Shown here piece by piece: positions 33,047 through 44,000 of a stretch of DNA of 52,598 nt; position 1 is the stretch's first letter; every line of letters starts with the position of its first letter. Position numbers and translations under genes: made by a program. Source of the DNA: Chromera velia (Eukaryota > Sar > Chromeraceae). Under the pieces are notes generated by a model, which saw only the letters and a list, made by a program, of their open reading frames with translations, had not been told where the DNA came from and made no database searches. The stretch spans positions 10,001 to 62,598 of the forward strand of contig JAHBMJ010004152.1 in NCBI GenBank assembly GCA_018398765.1, in the 5' to 3' direction.

Positions 33047-36000
33047 AACTGACTGTACTGACAATTGAAACTTTTGTACTAGAAAGTGACTTTTAATTTT
33101 CTATATATCACACTAAATTTTATATAAAAAACTAAGTTTTTAAAGCAGTTAGAATGATTCTATTTATTGTTTCTTATCTGCATGAAAGTATGAACAACTT
33201 TTAAAGATAAGGTTTATTGGGTTTGTGGTGTGTATGTTAGAAATTGTTGGACGTGAGTGAGGTGAAAGAGTTATAGTATGCTGATATGTCGGGGAGTGAT
33301 TGCAAACTCTGCAGGCATGTGACAATGCGCAGTGTAATGCACAAACAAGCTAACTTTTACTTCTAATGGAATACGCCGAATCCCCATACTGATGTAAGGA
33401 GGGAGCACACAGCGAGCAACCCCCATAAAAGGTAAGAATGAATGTCCGCAAACAGATCTGCCGATTTGACACCCACAAAAAGCAGTTCAACCAAATAAAT
33501 GTTGAGCACTATGACCGTGCAAGAGGTAAATGCTTAGCTTCTGAAAGCCTGATCGATCCATGGTCTCTAGCCAGAGGGCCTTGCCCACGACCGGCCATCA
33601 TAGCGTTCTTGTTTTTCTGGGTGAGGCCCGGCACTGGCCACTGGGTCTTAGTCCACCCAAGAGCCCTACCTCCAAATTCTCATGCAAACAAGAGCTGTAC
33701 CTCACTCTCACAACTTCAGATCACCCGAGATTACCAGCCGTAATGCTTCCTCACGAAACCCAAGCACCGACAAACGGTCCTCCAAGGAAAGCTCAGTCTG
33801 ACCTGCAGCACAGATATACAAAAATTCATAAAATGGCTTACCTTCTGGCCACCCAGAGCTGGTCCCTTCATCCAGAAAGCCTTTCTAGCTCCTCATCTAG
33901 AGCTTGTTAGAGCGTACACATGGAAAGGATTCAATAGAAGCTTTACTGGGGCAACTTTGTAGGCCTCTTTGCGTGGAGACGGGCTAGGAGACGGGCCGTG
34001 CCCTTCGTGATGGAAGATCGAAATTGCCTTCTCAGGGCAACCAGTAGAGTGAATGTTATAAACCCAAGAAAAAGTAAAGAAGCCAATCCTCTAGGCTTTC
34101 AATAAAGCCTACTTTCATCGCTGGAGAGCAAGTCTGTGTGATGGGAGAGAGGCGGCACTAGGTCGTGCTCTGATCGACTTGAAACATTCGACGGATAGCC
34201 GATTTTGGGAGCCGATTTTAGATCGGCCAACCATGTGACGGCCCCAGAAGGCAAGCTACGCGTTGCGGGCCAGGGTCCGGCCGGCCATCAAGGCCAAAAA
34301 GCACTTCCCGGCTGCACGCTGACCCATCAAAATGCCGATCTGAAAAATTTTCAGTCAGGTCTTCAGAAAGTTCTCCTCCAGTCAGAAAGTCGGGTCAACA
34401 GAATGAGCCTCTATCCACAAAATCTCGTTGTCAAGCGTTCCATTGGATTGTATTGGAAGGCTTGACAATGACAAAAGCGTGTTCAGCCTGTTATTCCAGA
34501 ACCTTATTTTTGGAGGGGTTACAAATTCCGGAGTTTTTTCCCCCTCCGGTATCTGTGTTGGCTGGACACCTCTGGTTGCTCGTGGAAGTGGCAGCCTCGG
34601 TGCAAAGGAGTTGTACAACAACTAGAAGGATTGCCGGACTGGTTTAAATCGCTCAATCAGGTCAGTTCATTTTGTGTCGTTCCATCAGCAACAAGGGGGG
34701 GTGGACCCTCTCGCAGGGGTACGAAGCGGCGGAATTTCGCACCTCTGGTGGAGGGGGGGGGTCCGACCTCCTCTGCAGGTTTGCGTCCAAAATGTGTCTA
34801 GGAAACACCTCCCAGTGAAAAAATTGAAAAAATCTTGTTTGCAGAGATGAGCCTTCTTGGTGCATATAAAAAGCTTTGTACGATGTCTGTGAGTGTTCCT
34901 GTATGGCTGCAACCTGGCCATAATTGTGGTTTCTGAATGACTGACCAGTCTGCCCTCGGCAAGGCAAAAAACTGCCGTCTCCCTTTGCATGTGTTGTTCA
35001 CCGCTGCCCCCTTCCTCTGCTCTTTGCAGGTCGTGGGTCTCCTCCAGGAGATGCTTGTTTTATGTCCCAGTCCTTCCTCAACTCCTCCAGAGGTAGGTCT
35101 TTGCATTTTTGTTAAGGCCGCAGTCTTCAAACTGTGAAAAGGAGTAGCGCCCCTACGTGCCGAGCCTGTGTTTTTTTCTACCTGCCTGACTGCCTCCAAA
35201 ATTTTGCCCTTCTTGCCTGCATGACTGCCCTCTAGCTTTCGGCCTTTCTGTCTGGCTAAATGCCTTCCCAATTTTGGCTTTTCCGCCCGCCTTATTGCCT
35301 TCCTAATTTTGACCTTTGCCGTGCTCCCAATTTCGGTCTTCCTGCCTGCTCGATTGCCTTCCCAATTTCGGCCTTCTTGCCTGCCTGATTGCTTTCCAGA
35401 GTTTTGCATTCCTGCCATGCTGACTGCTTTCCCATTTTGGCCTTCTTGCCTGTCTGACTGCCCTCCAAATTTCGGTCTTTCTGTTTGCCTCAATGCTTTC
35501 CAAATTTCGGCCTTTCTGTCTGCCTGACTGACTTTGCAATTTCGGCCTTCCTGCCTGTCCGGTTGCCTTCCCAATTTCGGCTTTCTTGCCTGTCTGACTG
35601 CCTTCCCTCTTTTAGCCTTCCTTCCTGCCCCAGTTTCCTCCTAACGCTTCCTAATTTCGGTCATCCTGCTTGCCCAATGGCCTTCCCAATTTTGTTCTTC
35701 CTTCTGGCCCGACTGTCTTCCCAAGTTCGGCCTTCTTGTATGTCTGACTGCCTCCCAGAGTTCGTTCTTTCTGCCTACATGCCTGCCTTCCAATTTCGGT
35801 CTTCTTGGCGGCCTGACTGCCTTCCAATTTTGGCCTTCCTGCCCGCCCTAGTGCCCACCTGATTGCCTTTCCAATTTCACCCTTCCTGCCCGTCCGATTG
35901 CTTTCCCAATTTCGGTCTTCCTGCTTTCATGTATCATTCTGATGCAAATTAAAGATACAGGTTGTGTTTGTATGCATGCTTTTATGTGTATTCTGGCGAT

Positions 36001-36467
36001 TTGACTGACTTTCTGTTTGTGTGCATGTATTTCTGCAGGTGGCGTTCATGGGTGTGCATGTTTGATATATACTGAGATGCCCCCCCCCCCCTTCCCCCTA
36101 CCCCTGACACGCCCGCCGTTGAGCAGTGCCTCATATGAATTAAAAACAAAACAGTTATGATCATGAGAAGAAATGTTTCAATCAGATCGATTCAGAGCCA
36201 TTCAGATGCATTTTTTATTATGTTTTCATCTTAGCGTTAATTTACGATGATAGGTACCAGACAATTTATAGTTTTAAAAAAATATATACTCTCTACATAC
36301 ATTTTTTTATTTCATTTTTTAAACATCTTACTAAGCTTAAATAGTCTTAAATAAATTATGAAAATCAATTAGTTTAAAGGTTAAACTATCTATTTTAATG
36401 TTTTAAAAACTAAATTTTTTAAAGTCACTTTCCAGTACAAAAGTTTCAATTGTCAGTACAGTTAGTT
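33047..36467. mobile_element. 3421-bp non-autonomous TIR DNA element with AGGG target duplication
   Basis: The left end AACTGACTGTACTGACAATT and the right end (reverse complement AACTAACTGTACTGACAATT) are inverted repeats matching over at least 45 bp. AGGG flanks both sides (33043-33046, 36468-36471). Removing the element and one AGGG restores an open copia frame that reads WTPL directly into WGKKYLEKGGNYAVP. The interior has a 35-bp minisatellite (35165-35930) and no recognisable transposase, so it needs a helper. Its left 615 bp also occur at 9670-10294. A 4-bp duplication fits several superfamilies; none can be assigned. Confidence 0.88.
35165..35930 (+). repeat. 35-bp minisatellite, about 20 degenerate units
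   Basis: The consensus unit reads about CTTCCTGCCTGCCTGATTGC then CTTCCCAATTTCGGC. Units differ by substitutions and small gaps. Because 35 is not a multiple of three, the Arg/Gln/Lys-rich ORF spanning it on the minus strand is unlikely to be a real protein. Confidence 0.85.
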
Positions 36468-36484
36468 AGGGGAGTCCAATAGAG

Positions 36485-37874
36485 GGTGCTCTCGAAGCGA
36501 GCCCTCAACTTGAGAGAAAGGGAGAACAAAGGATCCACCGAGGTTCCCTGCATGCCCGGCGACTGAAGGGGATCAGGATGGGGAATCTGCCGGAGGCGCT
36601 CCAAACCAGGAGTGTCGTCCAAGATTCCTATCCACTATGCCTCTGCGAGTGTCACGTCGTGGAGGTCCCCCCCCATGCCTGCCCCTCCCTCGGCTGCTGC
36701 AGCCTCGCCGGAGGCCGAGAATAAGGATGAGGAGCCCTCCCCTGCAGTAGCAGCTGCCGACGCGCTTGCATCTCCCATGCCTCCGGTGGCAGCGGGAGGG
36801 GGAAGAGCCGCTCTGTTGCGAGAGGTGCCTCTGCGACGGAGCACCGACTCTGTGGGGTCGAACAGGTTCCTGTCCGTTAAGAAGGCCGGCCCTGCCGCTC
36901 TATGGCTGCGCAACCGTACGGCCGCGAGGAATCTGCCTACGGAGGAGACACAGGAAGCCACGGTGCCCTCGCTGTTTCGACGTGTTAGGGCGATACTTTG
37001 CCCCCGTCCCTCTGTTCATGTCCTGCACTAAGACCCACTCGTGCGGACGCACAATCTCCCTGTTTCCAAAGCAGTCGACGATTTTTAGGGGCTGGTCCCC
37101 CACCCCATTAGGAGCCCACTTTTTGAAGCCGTGAGAAGGAGATAGCAGCTTCTCAGGGTGGACGTTGAGAAACGTAAATCTCCCCTCTCCTTCTGGCTGT
37201 CGGGGCTCAACAGGCATACGATGCATGACAACCACCACGTCATGCATCAGAGGAGTGAGGAACTGAACCCAGATCCCCCTCATGCTGACCCCGTCCGCAA
37301 GGCTGCTGAGGATGCCCCAATCGCCGGTCATCTAACCTGGAATCTCGCGTCCCCCATAGAGAAGCTTAAATAGGGACCCTCCCGCAGCCTCACTCCATAT
37401 TATTAAACACAGGAGTGTCCAGCAACCCTCCATCGCAACCAGATGGGTCGCTCCAAGAGGGAAACGGTGACGTTCGTCCTGCATCAGGGTGAAAGTGATC
37501 TCCTGATTCTTCTGGTTTGCTCTTTCCACAAATGAGAGCATACCCTTACCGGACCGGGTGTAGGGGGGCCCTTGCCTCATCTCAACAGGGTGGTGGGTGG
37601 TGCCATCACTGCAACAGCAGGCGTCCACCAGCTGCCCAGCCCCTGCTTTCTCGCCGTCGATGATGATAAGGACGGGTCTACCCATCCACCTCTGGCAGTA
37701 GTTGAGACAGTCGATCAATGACCGCTCGTCTCGATGCCGAATCGGGTGCTTAAGGTATGCATCAAACCCCAGCAAGTAGGCAAGGCCAATCCCATAAAAG
37801 CCTCCCGTTGCCTCAATAACCTCCCGGTTCCTCCAAAACCAGAAATCGAAAATCCACACCGAGCCCTTGGCAGT
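36485..37874 (-). pseudogene. Copia-type integrase core and C-terminus
   Basis: The 37332-37874 frame has VWIFDFWFWRNREVIEATGG (first catalytic Asp in the position of the core), GRPVLIIIDGEKAGAG (second Asp, the RSDNGxE equivalent) and GMLSFVERANQKNQEITF (the NGVAERxNRT equivalent with the catalytic Glu). SLFKLLYGGREIPG is the PxExLxGxxP segment. A TAG at 37332 interrupts; the same frame continues through 36900 with FTFLNVHPEKLLSPSHGFKKW. After a frameshift comes an Ala/Gly/Ser-rich linker, with TAG at 36635, and it reads on to the TIR element at 36467. Confidence 0.75.
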
Positions 37875-37882
37875 GCTAGGGA

Positions 37883-38068
37883 CACGCTGCACGCACTTCT
37901 AAATTTTTGGCAGAGCCTCTTTGAAAAGTGAATGTTATGGTTTTTAAAGTTTCAGCGTAGTTTTAGGGGGGTTTTCGCCCCTCAAAAGAAGACTTTTTGC
38001 CTATAAATGAACTTTTGGCAGCCCATGACCAAAATATGAACCAATGGTTCATGAGTGCATGCAGTGCG
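37883..38068 (+). mobile_element. MITE copy B (186 bp)
   Basis: Flanked by a perfect 8-bp direct repeat GCTAGGGA (37875-37882, 38069-38076). Ends CACGCTGCACGCAC and GTGCATGCAGTGCG are inverted repeats. Highly similar to 4495-4684 in the same orientation. It sits at the border of the hAT remnant, and its target site includes the TAGGGA-type end of that remnant. Confidence 0.88.
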
Positions 38069-38888
38069 GCTAGGGAAGCAATTATTACAATTAATTGCAA
38101 GCAATTATTGTTTAGCCTGAGCCGGCCGAAAGCAATTATTCAAAAATTTGGCAATTAATTGATAAGTAAAGTGAAGCAAGTAATTGATAAGTAAAAGAGC
38201 ATCTACCAAAAGCACCATTAGTAACTTTGCTGCCAGCGTGTTGAAGAAGGTGAAAAGGGAGCATAAAGAGGCAGTGGCGACTGACTACAAGTACAAGGAC
38301 CCTGAGTTCTTGCCTGGTACAACCTGTTTCATCGAGCGTCTGTTCTCTCAAGTAAAACTCATTCAGTTGGACAAGAGACAGTCCATGGAGCCCTCTACCC
38401 TTGGGTGCATCGCTTCTCTGAAGGTCAACAGAGACAGGTGGAACATTGATACAGTGGCAAAGGCGATGACCATCGAGCTACCTGAAAGGGTAGGCAAGGA
38501 ACAGTTCGACCAGCAGACATACTGGGAGGGAGAGGAGCCCTCTTTCTGCCGCTTGATGTGCGTGCAAAGGAAAACAGTCGTGTGGGCAGTTTTAGAACGT
38601 ACAAAAATTTAAAAGACAGACTCTTCTACTGATTGAAGTCATATCAGTGCCTTCGTAACTAGTTTAAATAACTTTTATAGATTTATATTACGCTTAAACA
38701 ATGCAGAAAAATTAGTATTTAATCTTAAAATGATTATAAAAATGTTTGAAAGGCATATAAACTACCTAGATACCCTAGAAAATCATTATTTTTTATTTTC
38801 TAGGCAATTAATTGGCAATTATTTACAATAATTGCAATTATTGTTTGCTCTTAGCTTGTCAAAGCAATGGGCACTGCAATTTAATTGC
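38069..38888 (+). mobile_element. hAT-type remnant with transposase C-terminus
   Basis: The left end TAGGGAAGCAATTATT and right end AATTGCACTTA are short imperfect inverted repeats rich in CAATTA. The + strand frame 38184-38612 contains FLPGTTCFIERLFSQVKLI and DKRQSMEPSTLGCIASLKVN, then RDRW. This matches the hAT dimerisation segment (pattern TSxxxERLFSxAKxIxxxxR...LxPxxxxxLxxLKxNxxxW). Only this C-terminal part is present, so it cannot move by itself. It separates GAG-pre-integrase from integrase in the copia element. A target duplication is not certain. Confidence 0.7.
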
Positions 38889-39868
38889 ACTTAGCATGGC
38901 CCCTTGGTGACTTGTCCAAGACTCAGTTGGAGCGCATCATCCCTGCACCGAATGGAGGGCTCCACAGCTTTGAGGAGGGGACAGATCGGGCAGTCGCAAA
39001 GCCACTTGGGGAAAGTGTTTTCGGACATATCGTACTCTATGTCCCTCATCGTCTTGAGGAGGGCAGCTGCTCCCGCATACCCAAACCTCCAATGCCAGGT
39101 AAGGGCCTCCTCGCGGCTTTTGATCTCCATGAGGAAGGCTAAGCTAGAGGCCAATCTGCTGCGCATAAGCGTTTTCCACCAGACCGTTCCTGCCATCCCC
39201 GGCTCTGTGAGAGACTGTCGGGCCGACCCTCCAGTACTCTGCCTCTGTCTCTTCCGCTGCCCACCCCCCGATAAGGAAGATGGTCATTGGATAGCAGCAT
39301 CGGGGAATGTACCCCTTTGGATGCTCAGACAAGTCGTCCCCCTTCCTCCTGGCTCCATACCTGCCTGAGACGTTCTGCCAGCCATGCTGAAAGATGTAGG
39401 AGTCAAACTCGTTCACCCGATAGCATCGCCTGTAACTACAGGTGCCACTATCAGGCCCCTCCCGACAGCATAGGTGTTCTATGATGCCGTTGTTATAGTT
39501 GACACCCCGGAGGTCGTTGAGTCCCCTCCCGACCTGCACACCTCCCGGTGGTTCCCAGAGGTAGAGGATAGTGATCCTTTCGGGCACAGAAACTTCCATG
39601 AGGGACAGCATGATTTCCATATCCACTGTGGGCCTCACTTATCGCACCCCTATCCAGTGGCGAGACGCCATGCGACACATGTCTTTATTGTAGGTGTCAC
39701 GTTCCTGCCAAGTGCGTGCCTTCTACGCCTCCCACGCAGGGGTTCTTGTTCGATCCTCTTCAGGAATGAACAAAGCCCCTCCAAGAGCGTTCCTCACCAA
39801 CACGGGCGCCTGCTCGATATTGTGGATGAAGAAGGGAATGATGTAGTTCCTGGGAGCTCCGAACTCAT
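38889..39868 (-). pseudogene. Copia GAG-pre-integrase region and upstream spacer
   Basis: The frame 38891-39196 has EALTWHWRFGYAGAAALLKT followed by WLCDCPICPLLKAV. This is the GAG-pre-integrase zinc motif (family WHxRLGHxxxxxLxxL...CxxCxxGK), where the first His-pair position has Tyr in place of His. Upstream, 39144-39638 (frameshifted) and 39723-39868 encode divergent sequence including APRNYIIPFFIHNIEQAP, without a recognised domain. The APRNYIIPFF segment resembles GGNYAVPRF in the linker at about 33000, hinting at a repeated module. Confidence 0.65.
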
Positions 39869-39876
39869 CATATCCT

Positions 39877-40066
39877 GCGCTGCACGCATTGATGAACCAT
39901 TGGTTTACGTTTTGGTCATAAGCTGCCAAAAATTCATTTATAGGCAAAAAATCTTCTTCTGAGGGGTGAAAACCCCCCTAAAACCACGCTAAAACCCCCT
40001 TTAAAAACCATAACATTCACTTTTCAAAGAGGCTCTACCAAAAATTTAGGAGTGTGTGCAGCGCGT
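39877..40066 (-). mobile_element. MITE copy C (190 bp, inverted orientation)
   Basis: It is the reverse complement of copies A and B, with ends GCGCTGCACGCA and TGTGTGCAGCGC. The flanking octamers CATATCCT (39869-39876) and CGTGTCCT (40067-40074) match at 6 of 8 positions, differing by transitions, consistent with an aged 8-bp duplication. It lies between copia protease and the pre-integrase region. Confidence 0.8.
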
Positions 40067-40074
40067 CGTGTCCT

Positions 40075-40998
40075 CCTATGCGCAGTCCAACTGCCTTTTT
40101 GTATAGAAAGGTGGCACCCCGCCCCAGCCCTCTAGAGCACATTGGGACCGGCAGAGGGAGCTCCCAGACGATGAAGTTGTCCCTCAGGAGACTTTGCAGC
40201 ATTGCCAGGGTCTGCGCTGGTATGAGATTCCCGAATGTGCATGAATTTATCAGCACGCGCAGAAGCTGCCTCTTCAGGGTCCCCCTTACAGAGATAAACA
40301 CTGAGACTTAGTCTAGCACTGAGATTCTCCTCACCCTGTCCGTTGAAGGAGGGAACCTCCGCTCCCGGAACTCACCATCATTGATGGCAGTCTCCATCAT
40401 CTCTTTGTCATCCTTCTGATCAGGGAGGGGAAGAGACCTGAACGCGTCCTTGGTCGTCAGACCTCCCTCCAGAAAATCTGCTGCCTTGGCGTCCTTGTCG
40501 ATGTCATGCTCTTCTGAGAAGATGTGGGGCTCCCCGACCTGCATCATGATGCATCATGCGATGGATAACAGCCCGAGTCCTCTGATTGAACCGTCTCTGA
40601 AACGCCCGCATCGCGGTAATAGAGTCGTCCGGGTCCTCTTAGGACCTCCCTTCCAGGAAGATGGCCCACCCCACTTGCTCTTCCATATTCCATCCAGGCT
40701 CCAGCCTGTCTTCATGCCATAAACCGGTTGTGACATACGCCTACCTGGCCATTCCCCAGTCTATGTCAGCAGCCCTGTGCCAACTCTCCCACTCGAGTCT
40801 GTCTAACCGATTGAAAATATTGGCAGCTTCCTCGTGCCAGACTGAGAAGACGTTGTAGGCGTCCTCTGTCCTGAATTTCCCCGCTCCGTCTCCGTCCAAC
40901 CACTCGGGGCAGTACTGAGACCCGGGTCCCCCCTCAAGTCTCAGCCCATACCTGTCTGCGAATGTGACTTCCCGAATGCGAGCTTGTTCTGCCAACAC
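40075..40998 (-). pseudogene. Copia gag-pol junction and degenerate aspartic protease
   Basis: The frame 40075-40301 contains LRVLINSCTFGNLIPAQTLA. This fits the retropepsin pattern VLIDSGxxxNxI with the catalytic Asp changed to Asn and Gly to Cys, so the enzyme would be dead. A TAA at 40308 separates it from an in-frame segment upstream (VGEPHIFSEEHDIDKDAKAAD). Another, at 40554-40998, has AMRAFQRRF-like sequence in one frame and VWHEEAANIFNRLDRLEWE upstream, with a TAG at 40741. These upstream segments have no recognised domain. Confidence 0.6.
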
Positions 40999-41021
40999 CC
41001 CCCCAGTCTACACTTGCGAGA

Positions 41022-44000
41022 CTAGCTATACCGAGGGGGCACTAGCGTTCCGTTGGTTACCTCCTTACTGCCTGCTAAACGGCTGATCCGTTCTGCCAGG
41101 ACCCGGCCCCGAGTGGCTGCCACGCCCTCAAGACCCGCCGCTACCCCCTCGGCTACCGGAGGAGCCGCCACCCCCCCGACCTCTGCCTCTGAAGCCTGTA
41201 CGGCCGCCTCCACGCCCACCTGCCGCTGCCGTAAACAACAGCTGCAGCATAGCATTGGAAGGGGTAACGGTGCACAAGTCCATCTTGTACCCCGCAAGTC
41301 GGCATCTACTGCACCGCTAAGACATCCTCAGATAAGGACAAGACAAGGGGCCTCCTTGGTTTGAGTGGCCGTCAGCGCGCCTGCACCTCCTGCAGGCGGT
41401 GTTGCCTTCAGCCGGCCTCCATCGTCTGTCCCACATGAACCCAGGTTCATCATCCCAGGTTCCAAACGGAATAGCCCTTGTCTCCCTACCTCCAAGGGTA
41501 GCGGAGTCTGGTAGGTCACTACCACAGAATCGAATTATAGGAGGCCTACCCCCGTCAACAAAATAGTCCCCGTATCTGTCTCTGTCCACGTCGTGGTCGA
41601 GCATATCGGGGGTGTTCACAATGGGACGTCTACCGCCGCCCCCTCCACTGCCCCCACCTCCTCTGGGTAAGAAGCCCCCTGAGCTCTTTCTACCGGGACT
41701 ATTCCCCCTTCGACTGCCAGCCTGGCTGCCTCCTCGACCTCCTCCCTGTCTCTGCTGAGATCCGCCGCCTTGCAATCCCCCTGCTCCTCCTCCCTGTTGC
41801 GCTGGTGGTGGTCCCCCTCCACCCGGCCCGGAAGGGTTGCCTGACACTGCAGAGCCTCCTTTCCCCCACTTAGGTGGGGACTTGCTCTTTCCCCTGGGAG
41901 GCACCCCCCCAGGTCTAGCAAAGGCAACAAAGGAATCAGAGATAATCTGGGGTCCTCCGAGGTCCCCTTCAATCACCTACATTCCCACCTGCAGTTAATG
42001 CTGCGATGAGCTGTTATATTTCAGAGTGAATGCCCTGAGTGAGCTGCCTATTCACGTTCCCCTTCTTCACAGCTCTCCCGAGAGACTCATTCTCAATCTC
42101 ATCTGATGAGACCTGCTGGAGTTTGACAATGAGCGATGCCACGCTCGAAAAGTCAACAGGGTGGGGGCCGAGTTTCTAGTTCAGCCCGATGTCATCAGGC
42201 AGACATCCGGTGATCAATCCGAGGACAAACTTGTCCCCGACCTCATCAATCACCCCATCCTGATTCATGAGCTCTATGTCCTTAATGAAGTCCTCCAGGA
42301 GCGCTCGATAGGTCGGCCAGTGCCTCACAGACGCCGCCTTCCTCCTGATATAGAGGATGACGCTGCTCTCGGCAAACTGGCACTGAGGGAAGAAGTAGGT
42401 TCTAGAAGTAGGCTGCAACAATGTAGGCTATCCTGTCTCTCAGCTCTATATGGGTTCGAGAGACCCCTCGAAGGATCTGCTCCAGGCTCATGCAGATCTT
42501 GTGTTCCTTCGGGTTGGGCCTCTCCCGAGTCGCCACGGCCCCTGGTTTCATCCCTGCAATGCCCAGGGTAGCAAGTGCAGCTGCCGCCTGGGTCACTCCC
42601 ATGCCAGTAACTCCAGAAGAGGAAGCCGGCCGCGACTCCCCCTCCTTACTCTTCGTACCTCCCAACCGGAGGTCAAAGGCCCCAACACCCCCCAAGGCCT
42701 CCACGACTGGTTTTACGGCTGGTGGAGCTCCTCCCGCAGCACTCCCCAACGCTTTTTTTCGATCAATACGATCCTGCAGGCTTGCGATCTTACCCTGCTT
42801 GGTCGCAATCTCCACATCCATCTGCTTTACCTACTTCATCTTTCCTTTCATCTCTTTCTTCCTCTGCTTGGCAGCTTTCTGCTTGACAAGAGACTTTTTC
42901 ATCGCCTCTTCCAGAGCTGCTCCCATGAGCTGGCTCACGTCCTCTTTTCCTTCTGAAAACTCATCACTTGTCTCGTCGAATTTCTTGATCTCGGCCTTGA
43001 GGCCAACCTGGGTGAAGTTCAGAGTCTCTAGCTCTTTCAGTAGAGCAGTCACTTCTTCTTCTAGCTGCTCAATCTCTATGACCTCCTGCTCGCTATAGGC
43101 TTGCACCCCCCCACTTTTACTGAGCCCTTGCGCTTCAGCTGCTCCCCCCCTCTCCAGAGGGGGAGAGAGCATGGGATACGGACCGAGCATCTGCACTGCA
43201 GAGGAAGAAGATGTCTCAGAAAGGTACACATCCAAACTACCGCCCGTTTCCGCCTTCTTCACTTTCACTGTCGCTTCTGCGGCAGCTGGAAGGTTCCTGG
43301 CCCCTCCTGAAGGGACAGACCTAGGGGGAGGCACTCTTGAGCTCATATAGGGTTACTTTGAAATCTCATATAAGGTTATTTGGACGAGCTTTTCACATAA
43401 GCTGGAGGTCTGGCATGTTGAATTACTTTGAAATCAATCACTTTTACTGTATAGCTTATGTGGTTACATGAGGTTACACCTCTTATTATATATGTCCCTT
43501 TGCAAGGTTACAGGTTACAAGGTTACAGGCGGTCTTGAGGTCCGTAACCGACCAAAAAGTCAACTTTTAAAAACTCTTCAAATCACTTCAAAAACACTTT
43601 AAAATGCATGTAGACGAAGGTTACATCACTTTTGAAGAGGGTCATTTTAGGTTACAGGTTACAAAGTGACAAGGGGTTTGGCTACAAAATGAAAGGGACA
43701 CATCGTTTTTCATCAGTTTCTCATGTAACCTCAATCAACAGAAGATGTTTTCAATATTTTTAGACGTAACCTGATGAGATTGATCAATTGGGACCACTTT
43801 TGAAGTAAGGGTAACATTATAGGGGGGTATACCCTTATGTATAGGGGGTGTTAAAACCTGTAACCCAATATAAGTGCCAGGCCCTAGGGACAGACAACAA
43901 TGTACTTAGGTCTGCAAGCACATTCTCATCTGCCTCCAAACGTTGGAGGAGGCTCAGTACGGCCTTCCGTACTGCCTTCACATCATTAGGGAGAATACCG

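Noticed and set aside
34205..34465. 86-codon frame in the 3421-bp element as a transposase
   Set aside because: No DDE/D motif, no zinc finger and far too short.
35165..35930. Regular 35-bp repeats considered as a CRISPR array or a repeat protein gene
   Set aside because: Units abut without spacers and are degenerate; this is a eukaryotic minisatellite. The period is not a multiple of three, so the repeat-protein frame is incidental.
39723..39947. Small minus-strand gene starting MPINEFLAAYDQNVNQW
   Set aside because: Its first 20 or so codons lie in MITE copy C, so the start is accidental; the remainder belongs to the copia polyprotein.
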